64,000 bases of DNA from Gnetum montanum (GCA_015680685.1 MNCI01022092.1:511631-575630); one strand, 5' to 3'; shown: positions 47,210 through 59,565, numbered from the stretch's first letter. Notes: a model not told the origin generated them from the letters alone. Made by a program: numbers and translations.

Positions 47210-49118
47210 TAAAAGATAGTTAATTAAATAATGACCTCTACTTGCCTTCCTTGCTGAAGAGGAGGAAGAGATGTCTAGGAACATTGAGAATGAAATCCTT
47301 CTTTTGAGGTATCTCCTCTCATAAAAATTTCATCTATTTCCAAGGACTGGATTCCTTTGGAAAAATCATTTGAGAGGATTTTCTTTTTATCATCTTCCTT
47401 CTTCTTAATTCTCAATACCTTCCTCATTTCCTTATCCTTTATCTTGTTATTCTACATAACTTCCTTTCTAGACACATTTTGATAAGACCAAGGAGTTTTG
47501 TGATATGTCCAAGTATTCATATGATAATAATTCAAATTACAATTCCATTGTTTATGCAAAAATTTATTGCAATAATAGCACCTAATCCTTATATTTGGAT
47601 AAAAGTTATTAGACTTTGAAATTACCTTTTGTCTAAATGGAGTGCTAGTAGTTACCTTAATCTTTGAAGGAACCTTTTGTTTTGATGCTTTTTATGGGGA
47701 TCCTTATTCTTGTTGATAGAAACCTAGTGCACTTTTATCATTTGGACTTCTTCCTGGCCCAAGAACTATTCAAGGAGATTCCTTTCCTTTGACCAACATT
47801 TCATTTATAATTTTAGTGTCTACAAGTTCTTACATAGCCTACTCATAATTCAAGGTTATTTTTTCATTCTCAGCCCTTAGGTCTAAGATTTCTTTTGTGA
47901 GATCTAAAATCTTCACATTTAGTAAAGGAATATATTGATCCTTTGTTTTTAATTATTCATATAACTTTATACAGAGACTTTTAAAATATAGAATTTCCTT
48001 ACACAATAGCTCATATCTTTCTTCATCAATTTTAGATTGATCATCATCTAAGAGGCTAGTAATGTCATCTGTGAGGGCCATACAAATGAGATGTGAATCT
48101 TTTGTATCATCATCTGTATCATCACTTAGTTCTTCATCATACCAACTTTTCTAAAGGTTGGTCTTTTTTGTATCCATATCATCATCATCTTTCTATTTCA
48201 ACTTGCCTTTACTAGAACATTCATAGGCCATATGGCCTCTTCCATAACAAGCCTAACATTCTATCAAAAAAGAATCCAAATTAGATTTTGAAAAATTCTT
48301 ACCTCTAACCTTACCTTTGGTGTTGGATTCATTAGATTCTTGTTGATAGAAATTCTTGTCCATTTTTCCTAAGAGCCTTTGAAGCCTTCTTGATAGAAGG
48401 AAACTTTCTTCTTCATTGTTCACTTCTTGATCTTTTGGATCCTTCTCTTTGGATGTTGATTCTAGGGTAATGGATTTTCTTTTATTGTTCCTTCACTTAT
48501 GATATTCATTTCATAAGCAATAAGAGCACTTTGGAGTTCTTCGAATTTTAAGACTAAAAAATCCTTAATTTCTTCCATAGTTGTAACCTTAGGTCTAAAC
48601 TTAGGTTGAAGTGTTCGAATCATTTTTATTATCACATCACTTTTATGAAAGTCCTTACCTATGCTCCTAATCACTACAAGTAGATAATTATTCCTAAATA
48701 AATATTCTTTTATCTTTTCACCTTTTCTCATTTTGCGTTTGTCATACTCACTTTGTAACACCAAAAGTTTAGATTTTTTGACTATGGATGTACCTTCATA
48801 AGTAGCTTCTAAGGTTTCCCAAATTTTCTTTTTAGTTCTACAACTAGCTATCCTATTAAATTCAAACTTATTTAATGCATAATATAAACAATTTTTTTCT
48901 TTGGAATCATACATCAACTTATCTCTTTCATACAATGTCCACTTGCTCCATGGTTTGATGGGCTTTGTTGCACTATCGATAGGTGGTGCGTAACCTTTGA
49001 GGATGGACTCCAAAACCTCAAAATCCATTGACTCAAAGAAGCCTTGTATCCTCACCTTCCAATAGGGAAAATAAAATCCATCAAACATTGGTGTCTTTGT
49101 GTAGGATGTCCCTTCCAT
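47210..49118 (-). pseudogene. gag: Ty1/copia gag of element I (SIRE/Maximus-like)
   Basis: The minus strand starts from ATG 49118. The first 218 codons (to 48462) are open: a short N-terminal motif with FDGFYFPYWKVRIQGFFESM, then the copia gag (UBN2-type) domain with KKKIWETLEATYEGT and KSKLLVLQSEYDKRKMRKGE. A first CCHC knuckle (CYGRGHMAYEC, 48214-48259) keeps its Cys/His spacing but has a TAG inside. A long acidic and coiled linker follows (48200-47800). A second knuckle, CYYCNKFLHKQWNC (C-x2-C-x4-H-x4-C), is intact near 47538-47585. This two-knuckle layout is typical of SIRE/Maximus polyproteins, in which protease and integrase normally follow; here the copia pol is missing. The gag call is strong; the lineage is inferred. 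Confidence 0.8.
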
Positions 49119-49149
49119 AGTTCACTCTTGAAGGTTGATAGTAAGCACA

Positions 49150-49173
49150 AGAGTATCAAGCTCCCAAACCAAT
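49150..49173 (-). promoter_or_regulatory. tRNA-iMet-like primer binding site of element I
   Basis: Minus strand, two bases after the LTR end: TGGTTTGGGAGC, 9 of 12 bases equal to TGGTATCAGAGC, the common copia primer site. Confidence 0.55.
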
Positions 49174-50088
49174 TGAGGATCAAGAACTTAGAAGGCGGGT
49201 TGAATAAGTTCCCCAATTTTAAGTCAAACCTATCATACAAAACATAACAAAATTATGTGATTTCCCAACTTGGGTAGTTCACACTTGAAACGTAGATTCC
49301 TTGCACACCTCTAGACTTTGTTTCTTCCAAAAGGTGGTTTAGATGACACCATAACCTTTACAAGATTTGAGCTATGATATAGAGAGTTTTGTTGCTACAA
49401 AATCTCTCAACCCCACAAGGTCCCAACAAGCTCAAAATATGCTTTTAAGGATTCCATGACCTTTATAGAATTGAGCTCTACTACAAAGTATTTTGATGCT
49501 ACAAAACCACTCAATCCCATAGGATCCCAATAAGCTCAATATATACCTTCTCGCAAGAAGCACATCAACCCCATAGGGAAACAAAGAAAGAGAAAGAAAA
49601 ATAAGGAATGAGTCTAACTCAAATTATAAGTCCTTGTACTTTGAAGCACATGTACTACAAACAATCAATCAAATGATGTGATAATGATGTATAAAAGTAC
49701 AACAACATAGAATAGACAATGATTGCTTTGATGTTGATAGTTCTAACTTGATTCCTAAGAATTTGATATCTTCTTATAGCTTTAAAGTTTCTGAAAATAC
49801 CTTAGAATTAGTGCAACAACTACCTAATGACTAGTGTAAATGTCTTTCTCAAAGTTAAAACATCAACATGAGATTTGCCTCAATTATAAAGAGATGTATC
49901 CTTGGAGAATGGGACATCTCTTGGGAGACATCTATTCTACAATGGATATGCCTCCTAAAAATATTAAATTTTTCTTCATCTTTTGGTTCCTTGAATTCTA
50001 AGGCTTCATTCCATCAATTTACCTTCTTTCCAAACCTCAAAGCTTCTTCCTTTAACTCATAACCTTCATTTTCTTTCATACTTATCCA
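49174..50088 (-). repeat. 5' LTR of copia element I
   Basis: About 915 bp, partner of 43715-44621. The primer site and gag start follow on the minus strand. Sites of the AGACATCT type lie at about 49890-49940. Confidence 0.75.
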
Positions 50089-50094
50089 TCTTTC

Positions 50095-50292
50095 AAAGTT
50101 GCAAACATGAAAGCTATCTTTCACCATGATCAATGATACCCTAGGTTAAGATAGTAGTGGTAGTCACATCGTTAGAGAAAACATATAAAAGGAAGTCATT
50201 TTCATACCATGGATAAGCTGAGATAGGGACATCTATAATGGCTTCCTTAATAGTAAGAAAAACTTTCTTTCTTTCTTTTGTCCAATGCATAC
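50095..50292 (-). pseudogene. RT connection/RNase H start of element E (left piece)
   Basis: The minus strand reads HWTKERKKVFLTIKEAI then SAYPWYENDFLLYVF, the usual end of the gypsy RT thumb and start of RNase H. It joins the right piece at 60391 once element D and one CATAC copy are removed. It breaks off near 50095, beside the LTR of element I. Confidence 0.7.
50288..50292. repeat. Target site duplication (left) of element D
   Basis: CATAC is identical to 60391-60395. Confidence 0.85.
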
Positions 50293-51137
50293 TGATGAGC
50301 AAAAAGTATAGCCTATGCCCAACCATATGAATCACTAGTGTTTACTCAATGATTTAGTCAAATTCCATAAACTTTAGCTCTCTAAGTACACTAATTTCTA
50401 GGAGGTGAATTGAACCATTGCAATCATTATCTTCTCAGTTCCATCCATGAAGTGCAAGTATATGGTCAAGTGTAATTGGGGCATCTGATTTTTATCATTT
50501 TGTCTTTTATGGTTTAATCACCTAAGTGTTGAAAAAAAAGTAAATTTAATGTGTAATTAACCTAATTAATTTAGTAACTAACTCACACTTAACTAATCCT
50601 AAAATAGGCAACCGTTACCACTTTTTGTACACTTCTTGAACACGTTATAGCACCATTGGAATACCAAGTGTTAAGCACTACTAGGGTTACCAAGCATTAA
50701 ACGTATGCTCAAAGTGGTCATGTTTATGTGTTGCTATTTAGCCAATATTAATTGCTTAATCAAAATTCATTAAATTATATTGAATAAATATTAAATGCAT
50801 AAAGATATTATTAACCAATTCCAAGTGCTACAAGGTTTGATAAAAAAATTTCATCTTTATTGCCATTCACACTATTGTGCTCAAGTACATTAGTACTCAA
50901 ATAAAGATCTATACACTTCTTTGACTCCTACCATAGGCACTTAGAAAATATTCTAACTTTGGGGAAAACAAATTGCAAGAGCTTTACTACAAACTAAGAA
51001 AAAGATTGATGAATCATGCATCCAAGTGTTGTATTTATAGGCTGGCATGCATCTTGCGATATTGGATATCTGATAACACATCTTGGGCTCCAATATTAGG
51101 GATCCAATATCAGGGCCTACCAAAAAACGATTCATCA
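50293..51137 (-). repeat. 3' LTR of element D
   Basis: 845 bp, TGATGAGCAAAA...GATTCATCA on the plus strand. 'tatttata' (TATA box on minus) at 51032-51039. The right end has GATATT/CCAATAT-type repeats. The polypurine tract GTTGTGGAGGTA (minus) follows at 51138-51149. Confidence 0.85.
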
Positions 51138-53340
51138 TACCTCCACAACTAAATGAAAACTCATTCTCAAGTGAACAAAATGAGAAACAAGTTCTTTAAA
51201 AAATATTGGGAAGGTATGGGATTATTGACTAACTAACTAACACACAAATTGACTCATATCAAACAAATAGAAACTAAGTGCTCAAGTGTAGGGATTTACA
51301 ATCTTTCCAAAATTTGGTTTTCATGACAAAAAAATTAAACACCTTGGTAAAAATTGACATCCAAACCCCTCTAGTATCCTGAAAATGAGGGAGAAGATTA
51401 AATGGTTATGGAGAGGTTTTGTTGCATGGCTTCTATTGCCTACTCCTAGGGTTATTCAGGCTATTAACTCCTTCTTACTTTAGTCTACTTATTTATCAGT
51501 TGGGATAGTTCCACTTCCAGTCCATGCTTCCCTTTTAGTACCATCTATGATCATAATAGAATCAAGAAATAACATGTGACATGTAACTTATAAGATATAG
51601 ATACCTTGTCTCTCTTGGATAGTTACACTTGGCTAAGTTGTGATTAGGTAGATTAATTATTCTAATATTATTTGATTTCTATGGTTACTAGAGTTCATTG
51701 AATGGATTTAACCTCATAAATTGATGATTATAATGTTATTTCATTAGTTAAAACTTTGTGGGAGATAGAAAAATTTTGTCAAAATTTGTGTGGCCCCCAC
51801 AATGTAGAGCGTACCTCTAGTAACAATAGGACTAAAAAATGAGGTAAAACAAACAAGTTGTTATAAAGTTATGGGTTTGGAAGGTTCTAGTCTCTAACAA
51901 TTGCCAATATTAAAGATAAGGGAAAAAATAAAGAGTTTTAACACAACTTGAAGTTCTTGGAGGGCTAGAAAAGCTATGAACATGATGAAATGTTTGAAGC
52001 AAGTTAGATAATTCAAAACAAAAAGAGTTTTTCATTGGAGAACATTATGAAGAAGTGCACAATTAGATGTCACTAATGGAATGCACAAAGGATTTGATCA
52101 CAAAAATATCTAAGGATAAACAACATAACTAGCCCAACCAAGAGGTATGTAAGTGGATTCCCCCTAAAGCAGGCTCATGTCCTTAATGCCCTTGCATGCC
52201 TTCATACTAAGGAGTCCATGTGCCCCATGGTTGATTAATGGTTGTGAAAAGTTAAGGACTAAATCCCATACGAACTGACCTAAGAATTTTAACACATCAA
52301 AACCATGAAAACCTAATAGTGAGGTAAGTTATGGGAAGCAATAGTGGATGAAAAAGAACGTGGAATAGGTCTCAAATCATGGTCACATGAAGTACCTTGT
52401 GGATCTTATGGTTAATATGACCCAATAAAGTCTATTCTTAGTCGAAATCAAAACCAACCACTTCTAGTGACTTCGCATTAATACTCTTAGACTAGTCCAC
52501 CCCCTTGAGACATATGAATGCTCCCATAGATCAATTACCATTCCTTATTAAGAAGAAAAGAGAAGCAAGAAGTGAGAAAGGGCGTTAGTTAGAGGGGACC
52601 TTCAAGCATGGGTAACATGTCTTTCTAGTTTCATTACTAGTGCTTGTCACCTATTATTAAGTCTATGGGGTGTGCTTTGAATTCCCATTGGTGTTTTTTT
52701 TTTAAGTTTTTTGTTTTTATGATTTTTGGATGGGAACCACACCATGCAAAGACTTTTAGCTTCATGTTATTGATCGACAACAAAATGGTAAGAAATCCAT
52801 GAAAACACTTAGGTACTCAAGATTATAGGCAAGTACAAAGAACATCAAATCCCCCTAAAGTCACATCCTTATCAATCCATTTAATCCTTCCCAAGTTTGA
52901 AAACTACCAAGATCACAAGTTTGTTAAAAGTTAATGAAGGAAGAGACATCATATTTCCAAAACAAGGAACACCATAGAGTTTGTGGATGGGTGGATGACA
53001 TGATGCAGTGCATGTTTCATGAAAAAGAAACAATGTCTTAGTTATTAGTACCAAAATTCAAAGATAGAATCCAAACACTAGTAATCAAACAACATTATAG
53101 TACAAACCACCATCAATAGTAGCCATAGCTACACTGTGTCCTGTTGGCAAGAAGGAAAAAAATTAAGATAAAATAAACACAAGAAAAGCATAAAAGAAAT
53201 TCAAACCAAATAAAGTAAAATATAGGAAGAAAGTATAAAATATGTAAGAAAGAAAAAAATGCACTGACGATGTTGTAAGACAAAAAATGGTGTAAAATAA
53301 AAATATGTAAATCCAAAAAGTGTAAAATAAAAAATGTAAA
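51138..53340. other. 3' spacer of element D
   Basis: 51138-51440 matches the segment between aORF and LTR in the other copies. 52480-52750 matches 15800-16080 in element A. The A-rich tract 53140-53350 borders the integrase end. There is no coding signal. The aORF expected here from A, C and H is missing. Confidence 0.55.
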
Positions 53341-53344
53341 AACT

Positions 53345-54848
53345 GAGTCAATTTGTATGATCAGAATGGATGGCCATCTCCCCCACAATTGAGTTGGAAG
53401 GAGGAGATTCAAAATACTGAGTGTGCTTATTCATCTAAGAAGGTGTTGTGGGTACTAACTCTCTTAGGCTCATGGAAAGGTTTGATTTGTTGTATGTTGA
53501 CCAACCATTTCTTATTTGGGCTTTCATGTTTGTATATCAACATGGCCCTAGAAGAAAAGGTTTCATAGATGATGTAAGGCCCTTCCCACAATGTTTGAAA
53601 CTTAGTTCTTTATGGTACATGTATGGGTTTCCAATAAAGGACCTTGTCTCCTAGTTCAAATTTTACTTTTCTTATTTTGTGGTCATGGTGTCACATGTTG
53701 AATGCCTTGTGCAACTTGTTAGATGACAAGCATATCAATTGGTTCTCATATTACAAATTGAGGTTCTATAGTCTTTCATTTTCTTCTAGACTTAGGTCAA
53801 GGTCAAGATCACAAGCTGTTGACAATGTATGGAGATCAAATTGAATAGGAAGAGTTGGCAGCTTTTTGTACACTAGCTCATAGGGAGAATAGCCTATAGA
53901 GAGTTTCTAGGTGGAGTGGTAGGCCCAAAGGCCATCATTAAGTTTTGTGCTCTAGTCTCTCCTATATTTGCTAACTATTTTCGTTAAGATCTTAGTGATT
54001 TCCCTATTTTTAACCTTAGCTTGACCATTGGCTTGGGGATGATAGGGTGTTGTTAGTTTATGTTCCAAACCCAAGCGTTGCATGAGCTTTCAAAAGGTGA
54101 TGCTTGTAAAGTGAGTACCATTGTTAGAAATAAGTGCACATAGCACACTGAACTTGTTTACAACATGCTATTGTAAAAAATAAGTAGTTGTAGAAGATGT
54201 ATAATCAGTGATAACTGCTACTTCTACCCATTTCATACAATAGTTAACAGTGANTAACTGCTACTTCTACCCATTTCATACAATAGTTAACAGTGACTAT
54301 GATGTATGCATTTCCATTTGACATGTGTGTAATGGGACCCATGTAGTTAATTCCCATTATGCAAATGGTTCTAATGGTTGGATCCACTACTGAGTTCCCT
54401 CCATACAAGTGGTTGTTCCACCATCACGTTGGCAATGTTCACAAGAGCCAATGAATTAATAAGTGTCCCTAAAGAGTGTTGGCTAATAATACCCTACCAT
54501 CAGGATCTTAATGATCATGTGTCTATTAGCATAGTAGATCCCACAAGAATCCTCATAAGCATCTTGGAGAATGCACAATTTATCAGCATTAGGATCATAT
54601 CAATGAACTAGGTTATCAGCATACACCCTGTAAAGATGTTCGTTTATCTCCATGAAGCATTTTATTTAATGAAGAAATTGTTGTTTCTTCTTGTTGTCTA
54701 GCTCTTTTGGCATCTCTTTAGTGAAAAGATAGGTGAGAATGTCATCATATTAGTTAGGCTCATTGGGCACTTACTTAGTTATAGCTCTGGCAAAGAGGAG
54801 TTCATCAGGAAATTGATCAAAAAGTGAGCTCTCCTCCTCTTTGTTGTC
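53345..54848 (-). pseudogene. Integrase of element D
   Basis: The minus strand shows the N-terminal zinc-binding region with GYYWPTLFRD and SCEHCQRDGG (near 54440-54500). The catalytic core has MGINYMGPIT (near 54320, first Asp now Asn), YIIVTVNYCMKW, CALISNNGTHF (second Asp now Asn) and TTPYHPQANGQAKVKNRE (Glu segment, near 54030). The C-terminal domain has FELGDKVLYWKP (near 53660) and LWEGPYIIYE. No chromodomain is seen, as expected for Athila/Tat. A 42-bp exact duplication around the N at 54254 disturbs the frame and is probably an assembly artefact. Both catalytic Asp codons carry G-to-A changes, so the enzyme is dead. Confidence 0.85.
54212..54296. repeat. Exact 42-bp direct repeat around a single N
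   Basis: 54212-54253 and 54255-54296 are identical, with N at 54254 between them. An exact repeat in old, diverged sequence, joined by N, points to an unmerged contig overlap. Confidence 0.85.
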
Positions 54849-55150
54849 TCATCTCAATTGAGACAAGTGATCATCAACCAAATTCTCAATTTCCTTTCGA
54901 TCTACCATTGTAAGATTGAATTTCTGCAAGATCACAAGCCACCATATGATACAAGTGCTTACTATTGGTTTGTTCATGAGGAAACAGATTGCATTATGGT
55001 CTATGTGCACAAACACCATATACTCAAGCACATAGTGCCTAAATTTCTCTAAGGTAAATACCATTGCCATCAATTTCTTCTCTGTTGTGGTGTAATTCAA
55101 CTATGCACCCACAATGCTTTGGTTCATGTAGTGGATATAGTAAAGATGTT
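54849..55150 (-). pseudogene. RNase H of element D
   Basis: An 84-codon open stretch (55100-54849) reads NYTTTEKKLMAMVFTLEKFR, then VHIDHNAICFLMNK and DRKEIENLVDDHLSQL. These are the standard phrases of the gypsy RT-RNase H end. The TDHxA position is IDHNA. Confidence 0.85.
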
Positions 55151-56250
55151 TCTGATCGTCCAACTATGTGAGCATGTCAATAGTAGCCAGTCTGGCCAAG
55201 GAATGACTAGACATCTTTGTCAATTTCCAATTGGCAGGTAATTCCTTGGATGACCCTTATTTTCTTAAGATCCACCTCAATCTCTTTTTCAAATATTTTA
55301 TGCCCCAAAATAATTCCTTTTACATTATCAACTGGCTTTTCTACCAGTTGAGTCGAAGGTTCATCTCCACACACCTTTTCAATACTTTCTCAAGAAGATC
55401 CAGGGCTTACTCAAATGTAGCCCCATAGGTGGAGAAGTCATCCATGAAGGCTTCCACCCTACTACCAATCTATTGTTGAAAGATTCTCAGGACAAGATGC
55501 TGCAAGGTTTCAGGAGCATTTCACAAACCAAATGACATCTTTTTGTATGTAACAGTCTTCTAGGGACTTATGAACATGGTTTTGGCCTAATCCTCAAGTA
55601 CAATCTGGAATTGGTTATAATCACTATAACCATCCAAAAGTTGTAAAAACAATGCACATAAATGGTGTCCAATACCTAGTCCACAAATGGTAATGGGAAA
55701 TAATCTTGGTAAGTCTTCATGTTTAATAGCCTGAAATCTATACATATGCTTCACTTGCCACCTTTCTTTGGCACTATTACTAGTGGGCTAACCCACTTGC
55801 TATCTACAATGAGATAGATGAACCTTGCCTTGAGGAGTTGTTCAATATCCTCCTTAATGATATGCTTAAGTTTGGGGATTCAACTATCACTGCGATTACC
55901 TCTTTGGATTCATGGAAGGATTTTTATAGATGTAGTGCTGGGATATCCTTAGATCAATTTCAATGAGTTTAGGATATGACCAAGCAAAGGTTGTTGGCCA
56001 CTTGTTGACCACCTTCAACAACTTCTCTTTTTATTCAAAAAGTAAGGTTACCATTGATTATCACTGGCTTTCCATTATTTAGAAAAGCATATTCCATGCC
56101 AGCAAGTAGAGTTTTCAACTCTAGGGGCTCCTATTTAAAGATCTCAGGAATTTCCAACTTTCCCCAATAAGTGTCATCAAGTTCATTGGAGAGTTGGTGA
56201 TGAACTTGCCCTAATTCATCCATGCCTTCAACATAGGCACTTGTCAAGCT
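55150..56250 (-). pseudogene. Reverse transcriptase of element D
   Basis: The minus strand shows LLDGYSDYNQFQI (near 55600), MSFGLxNAPETLQHL (near 55530) and the catalytic box FMDDF at 55434-55448, with both Asp kept. The thumb region WGIKYLKK (near 55310) follows. Frameshifts and TAG/TGA stops lie between motifs. Phrases agree with the Athila/Tat type (DGYSGYNQI, MPFGLCNAP). The RT copies DNA from the element's RNA, primed by tRNA at 59566. Confidence 0.85.
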
Positions 56251-56299
56251 TTCAATTGATTCCATGCAAAGTGTTTATTTTCTATAAGGATTAGTTGTC

Positions 56300-56830
56300 A
56301 ACCACTAGATGCCCTCCTATTTTGTGGTTGTTGCGTACATGCATCTTTAAATTTAAAAAAATATACATATTGACTACATGCTATGATGGATGTACTTTTT
56401 ATGGACCATAGTTTTTGCACACAGTTGCATCTTGTGTCAATGTACATGATGCATGACACTCTCTTCTTCTCTATCTTCCTAAATGCATTTTCTTTGATAA
56501 TCTCCAAGAGGTCTTTGATTCCCAGTCATGCATCAATGATGCTCAATGAAGCCCTTTCCATGATGATTTGGAAGTCCCCCTTGCAATTATCAATATAGAT
56601 CACCAAGAAGTTAGAAGGATAGGACCACCCACAGATAGTGGTCACAATGTCCTCCACTAGTCCCAAAGGAACAATGATGGACTGATCTACCAACTTAAGA
56701 TGAATGTTGCTCTTCTTGAGTGGAGGTAGGTTTTAGGCTTTTTACATCTCATGAGAAATCATATTTACACCAAAACCTATGTCGAGAAGATCCTTGCAAG
56801 GATCATTCTTAGCAATTTACAAGTAAATAA
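56300..56830 (-). pseudogene. Aspartic protease of element D
   Basis: The minus strand shows DIGFGVNMI (near 56780), which keeps the catalytic D-x-G, and then IIMERASLSIIDA where the C copy has IIMGRTWLSIIDA. It matches C at 22350-22900. Confidence 0.65.
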
Positions 56831-56899
56831 GGGGACTCCCAGGGCTAAATCTGTTCTTGGGTAGGTGACCAGTATTAATCCAATTAGTTATTACATGAG

Positions 56900-59431
56900 T
56901 TAACATGATGGTATGCACTTTCGGAGGTGTTTGGTTTAAAGGGAACTTGAAGGATATAGATGTAGAGGATGAGGGAGAAGTAGGGGTATTGGCCACATAT
57001 GTCTATGAGAGATTTGTAGGACTATTGGTTTGAAAGAATGGTATTTTTTTGAATTTTTTCACTTGGCTAAGGAGCTGATTGTAAGTTAATATTCCTTATG
57101 GTGTTATGTTGATGCTAGCCTAGAATTTCACCCTACATTGATGAAGTAGGTGGCAATTAAGTTGAGGATGGATGGACATGTGCAAAAGAAGGAGGAGAGT
57201 AGTGAGAAAATGGGGATTTTCCTTTTGGAGATTGGGCTCTATAGTATTTAGGAAGATAGTAGTGTTGCTAGAATGAACTGTGACTAGAAGAGTTACATGG
57301 AGAAATGGATTGTTAAAATAGTACCCATATGGATCAAGCTACTAGTAAGGGTACTACTTCCTTGGTTGTGGCATACCCCACCGCTATGGATGCTACCACT
57401 ACTAGTACTGCTCATAAGGTTGTGGTGGAGCTCCACTTGAATAGTAGGCTTGTTGTTGATGGAACTACCTAGGATTACCTTGAGGATATGGCCAATCTAG
57501 GATTTAGAGCGTACATCCTAGACTCCTACAAGTGTGACATGATGGGGAAACATTCCTTAGAATGTTCATAGTGGTAGATGTCACACCCACCATGATCATC
57601 TGATTTAGAGTCCACAACCTCCTCTACTATAGTAGCCTTGCCATTACCCCTTTGGTAGGCACATTCAGCTTCCTTTCTTCTCGTGCAATCACAATCACTA
57701 CTTTGCTCTTTGGATTTCTCTACTATTTTTAGTGCGGTTTGGAACTTTTCATCCAAAAGGTCCCACATTATGTCTACCTTGGCCAAAATTTCAAAAATAG
57801 GTTTTTGAATCAGCAAGGTCTTTTGTTGCACCACCTCATCAACTAGTGCCTCCTCCTCATTATCACAAAATTGAACTTTCCTTTTGTAGATGGAAGGATT
57901 TTGATTATACTCCTCTACACTTTTCCTTTTTCTCAACTCTCCTTCTTCTTTAGCAACCTACTCAATCAGCCTTTAAATCCAATGGACCCTCAATTCTAAA
58001 ATTTTTCCTTGAGCATAGATCCCAAGATCTCTCTGTGTTTTTGTATGGAGCCCATATATGATATGGAGGAGCTGCTTCCTTTGAGAATAACCATGGCTAG
58101 GACATTGATGCAAAAGAGAATAGTACCTACCCATGACTGCATCCAAGGGTTCATATGTTCCCTATTTCCAACCTTGGATCTAATTTATCAAGTTGGACAC
58201 TTAAGAGTATGTCTGATACTTGTCATTGAAGAGTTCAAGCATCATACTCTAGAGATGGATTGATTCTAGCTCCAAGGATCAAAACCAAATTTTAGCTTCC
58301 TTAATGAGTATCCTTAGGAACAACTTCAATTCCTACCATTTTTTCTCCACATTTTGTAAGGCATAGGCATCATGAAAGGCTTGAAGATGATTCTGTAGAT
58401 TTGAGTTATATCCCCCTTCAAACTTGGAGATATTATTTATATCCAACCACTTAATTCTACTATCTTTTATATGCCTTGTTGGAATTCTCGCTACCTTTGC
58501 AATGTTTAGCATGTTTTGAGTTACAAGCAAAGGCTCATCATGGTCATAGCTTTTGTGATGGGCATGATGCCCATGATGTTCTCTATTGTTCCTTCTTTCA
58601 TGGCGGTGGGCATCCCTTGATTTCCCACATCCCCAGTCTTAACTAGTTTAGTGGGTCTTACAATCATCTCTATCTCGTCAATCACCTTCATCACAGTCAC
58701 ATCCTCTATGGCTTCAAGTAGAGTTAGAGGAGGAAGAAGAGGATGATGAAGATGAAGTGGAAGGAAAACAAGCACCACCATGGTGCCTACCACCCCCTCT
58801 CTTATGGTCATGGCCATGATCATCATAATGATGCTTGTCCTCATTTCTACCATGGCTCCCACCTTTAAATCCCCCATGATCATAGGACCCATTCTTGCCT
58901 AAACTAGGATTTTTTATAGTGGACTGTAAATTCTGGTTCAATCCTCCTTTGATAAAACCAAGAGGAGGAGAGTCAATGAATTGAGAACCCCCAAAGAAGG
59001 GATCCTCACTATATTTTTGGCCCAACAAGGACAAGGGGATATTGAACCATTTCCCCTTCAAAGCTTCATAGCAACTCTCCTATTTCCAATCTCTTTTTTG
59101 TTGTGCCTTAGTGGGATGGTAATCGTAATAGTCGTTTTCCTACACAATGTATTTAACATTAAGCCCCTAGATGCCCAACCTCATAAGCATTTGGTGTAGC
59201 ATGGTAAGGACTGATCGATCGGGTGGCAACACAATGTTGCCCTCCATGTCTCTCCATCACAACAGGTCATTTGATGCAGGATGAAGGTGAAGTCTGGCAC
59301 TTACTCATTGAGATGAGTATATACAACTCAACATTGTTAGGGCACTAGTAGATTGACTATTCATTTATTTATTGATTGGATGCATGCTCAAACCTTGGCA
59401 GAGAATCATCCCTATGAGAAGAAGACATCAT
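56900..59431 (-). pseudogene. gag: gag of element D
   Basis: The minus strand starts from ATG at 59431 (MMSSSHRDDS). Order: N-terminal family domain with WWRDMEGNIVLPPDRSV (near 59240) and SCYEALKGKWFN; an open linker (59061-58714) with Gly/His-rich stretches and a run of twelve Ser; a His/Arg-rich stretch; the retrotransposon gag core (58480-57960) with FEGGYNSNLQNHLQAFHDAY and FNDKYQTYS; an open coiled block (57936-57526) with a knuckle remnant CDIYHYEHSKEC; and a Pro/Tyr/Gln-rich tail leading into the protease. The N-terminal and linker regions, about 300 residues, come before the usual gag domain and are shared with C and G. Stops break it. Confidence 0.8.
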
Positions 59432-59466
59432 TAAATTGAAAGAAAATACTAGTGTTCTTGTACAAT

Positions 59467-59482
59467 TATTATTATTATTTTG
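59467..59482. repeat. ATT microsatellite in the leader of element D
   Basis: A short ATT run. A similar run lies at the same position in element C (28497-28521), between primer site and gag. Confidence 0.6.
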
Positions 59483-59565
59483 AATGATTATGACTTTAAG
59501 GTTCATTACAATAATTTTGAATAATTTCCACTAAGTCTTAGATAGTGCACATAGCTAATTAAATT

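Larger units (their letters stand above)
43715..50088 (-). mobile_element. Element I: Ty1/copia-type element with gag and a second ORF but no pol
   Basis: Direct repeats of about 910 bp (43715-44621 and 49174-50088), both starting TGAGGAT.AAGAACTTAG and ending TCCA on the plus strand, bound the element. On the minus strand, in order: 5' LTR; a tRNA-iMet-like primer site; gag with two zinc knuckles (49118 to about 47210); a repeat-rich segment; a second ORF (about 47184-45200); a purine-rich stretch; and the 3' LTR. No integrase, RT or RNase H motif is visible. The gag layout (domain, knuckle, long acidic linker, second knuckle) resembles SIRE/Maximus. The flanks (TAACT and TCTTT) do not match, so no target duplication is claimed. 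Confidence 0.7.

Noticed and set aside
53113-53412. 99-codon minus-strand frame rich in Phe, Leu and Tyr, resembling a membrane protein
   Set aside because: It is a translation of the A-rich (T-rich on minus) tract beside the integrase end of element D; composition alone explains it.
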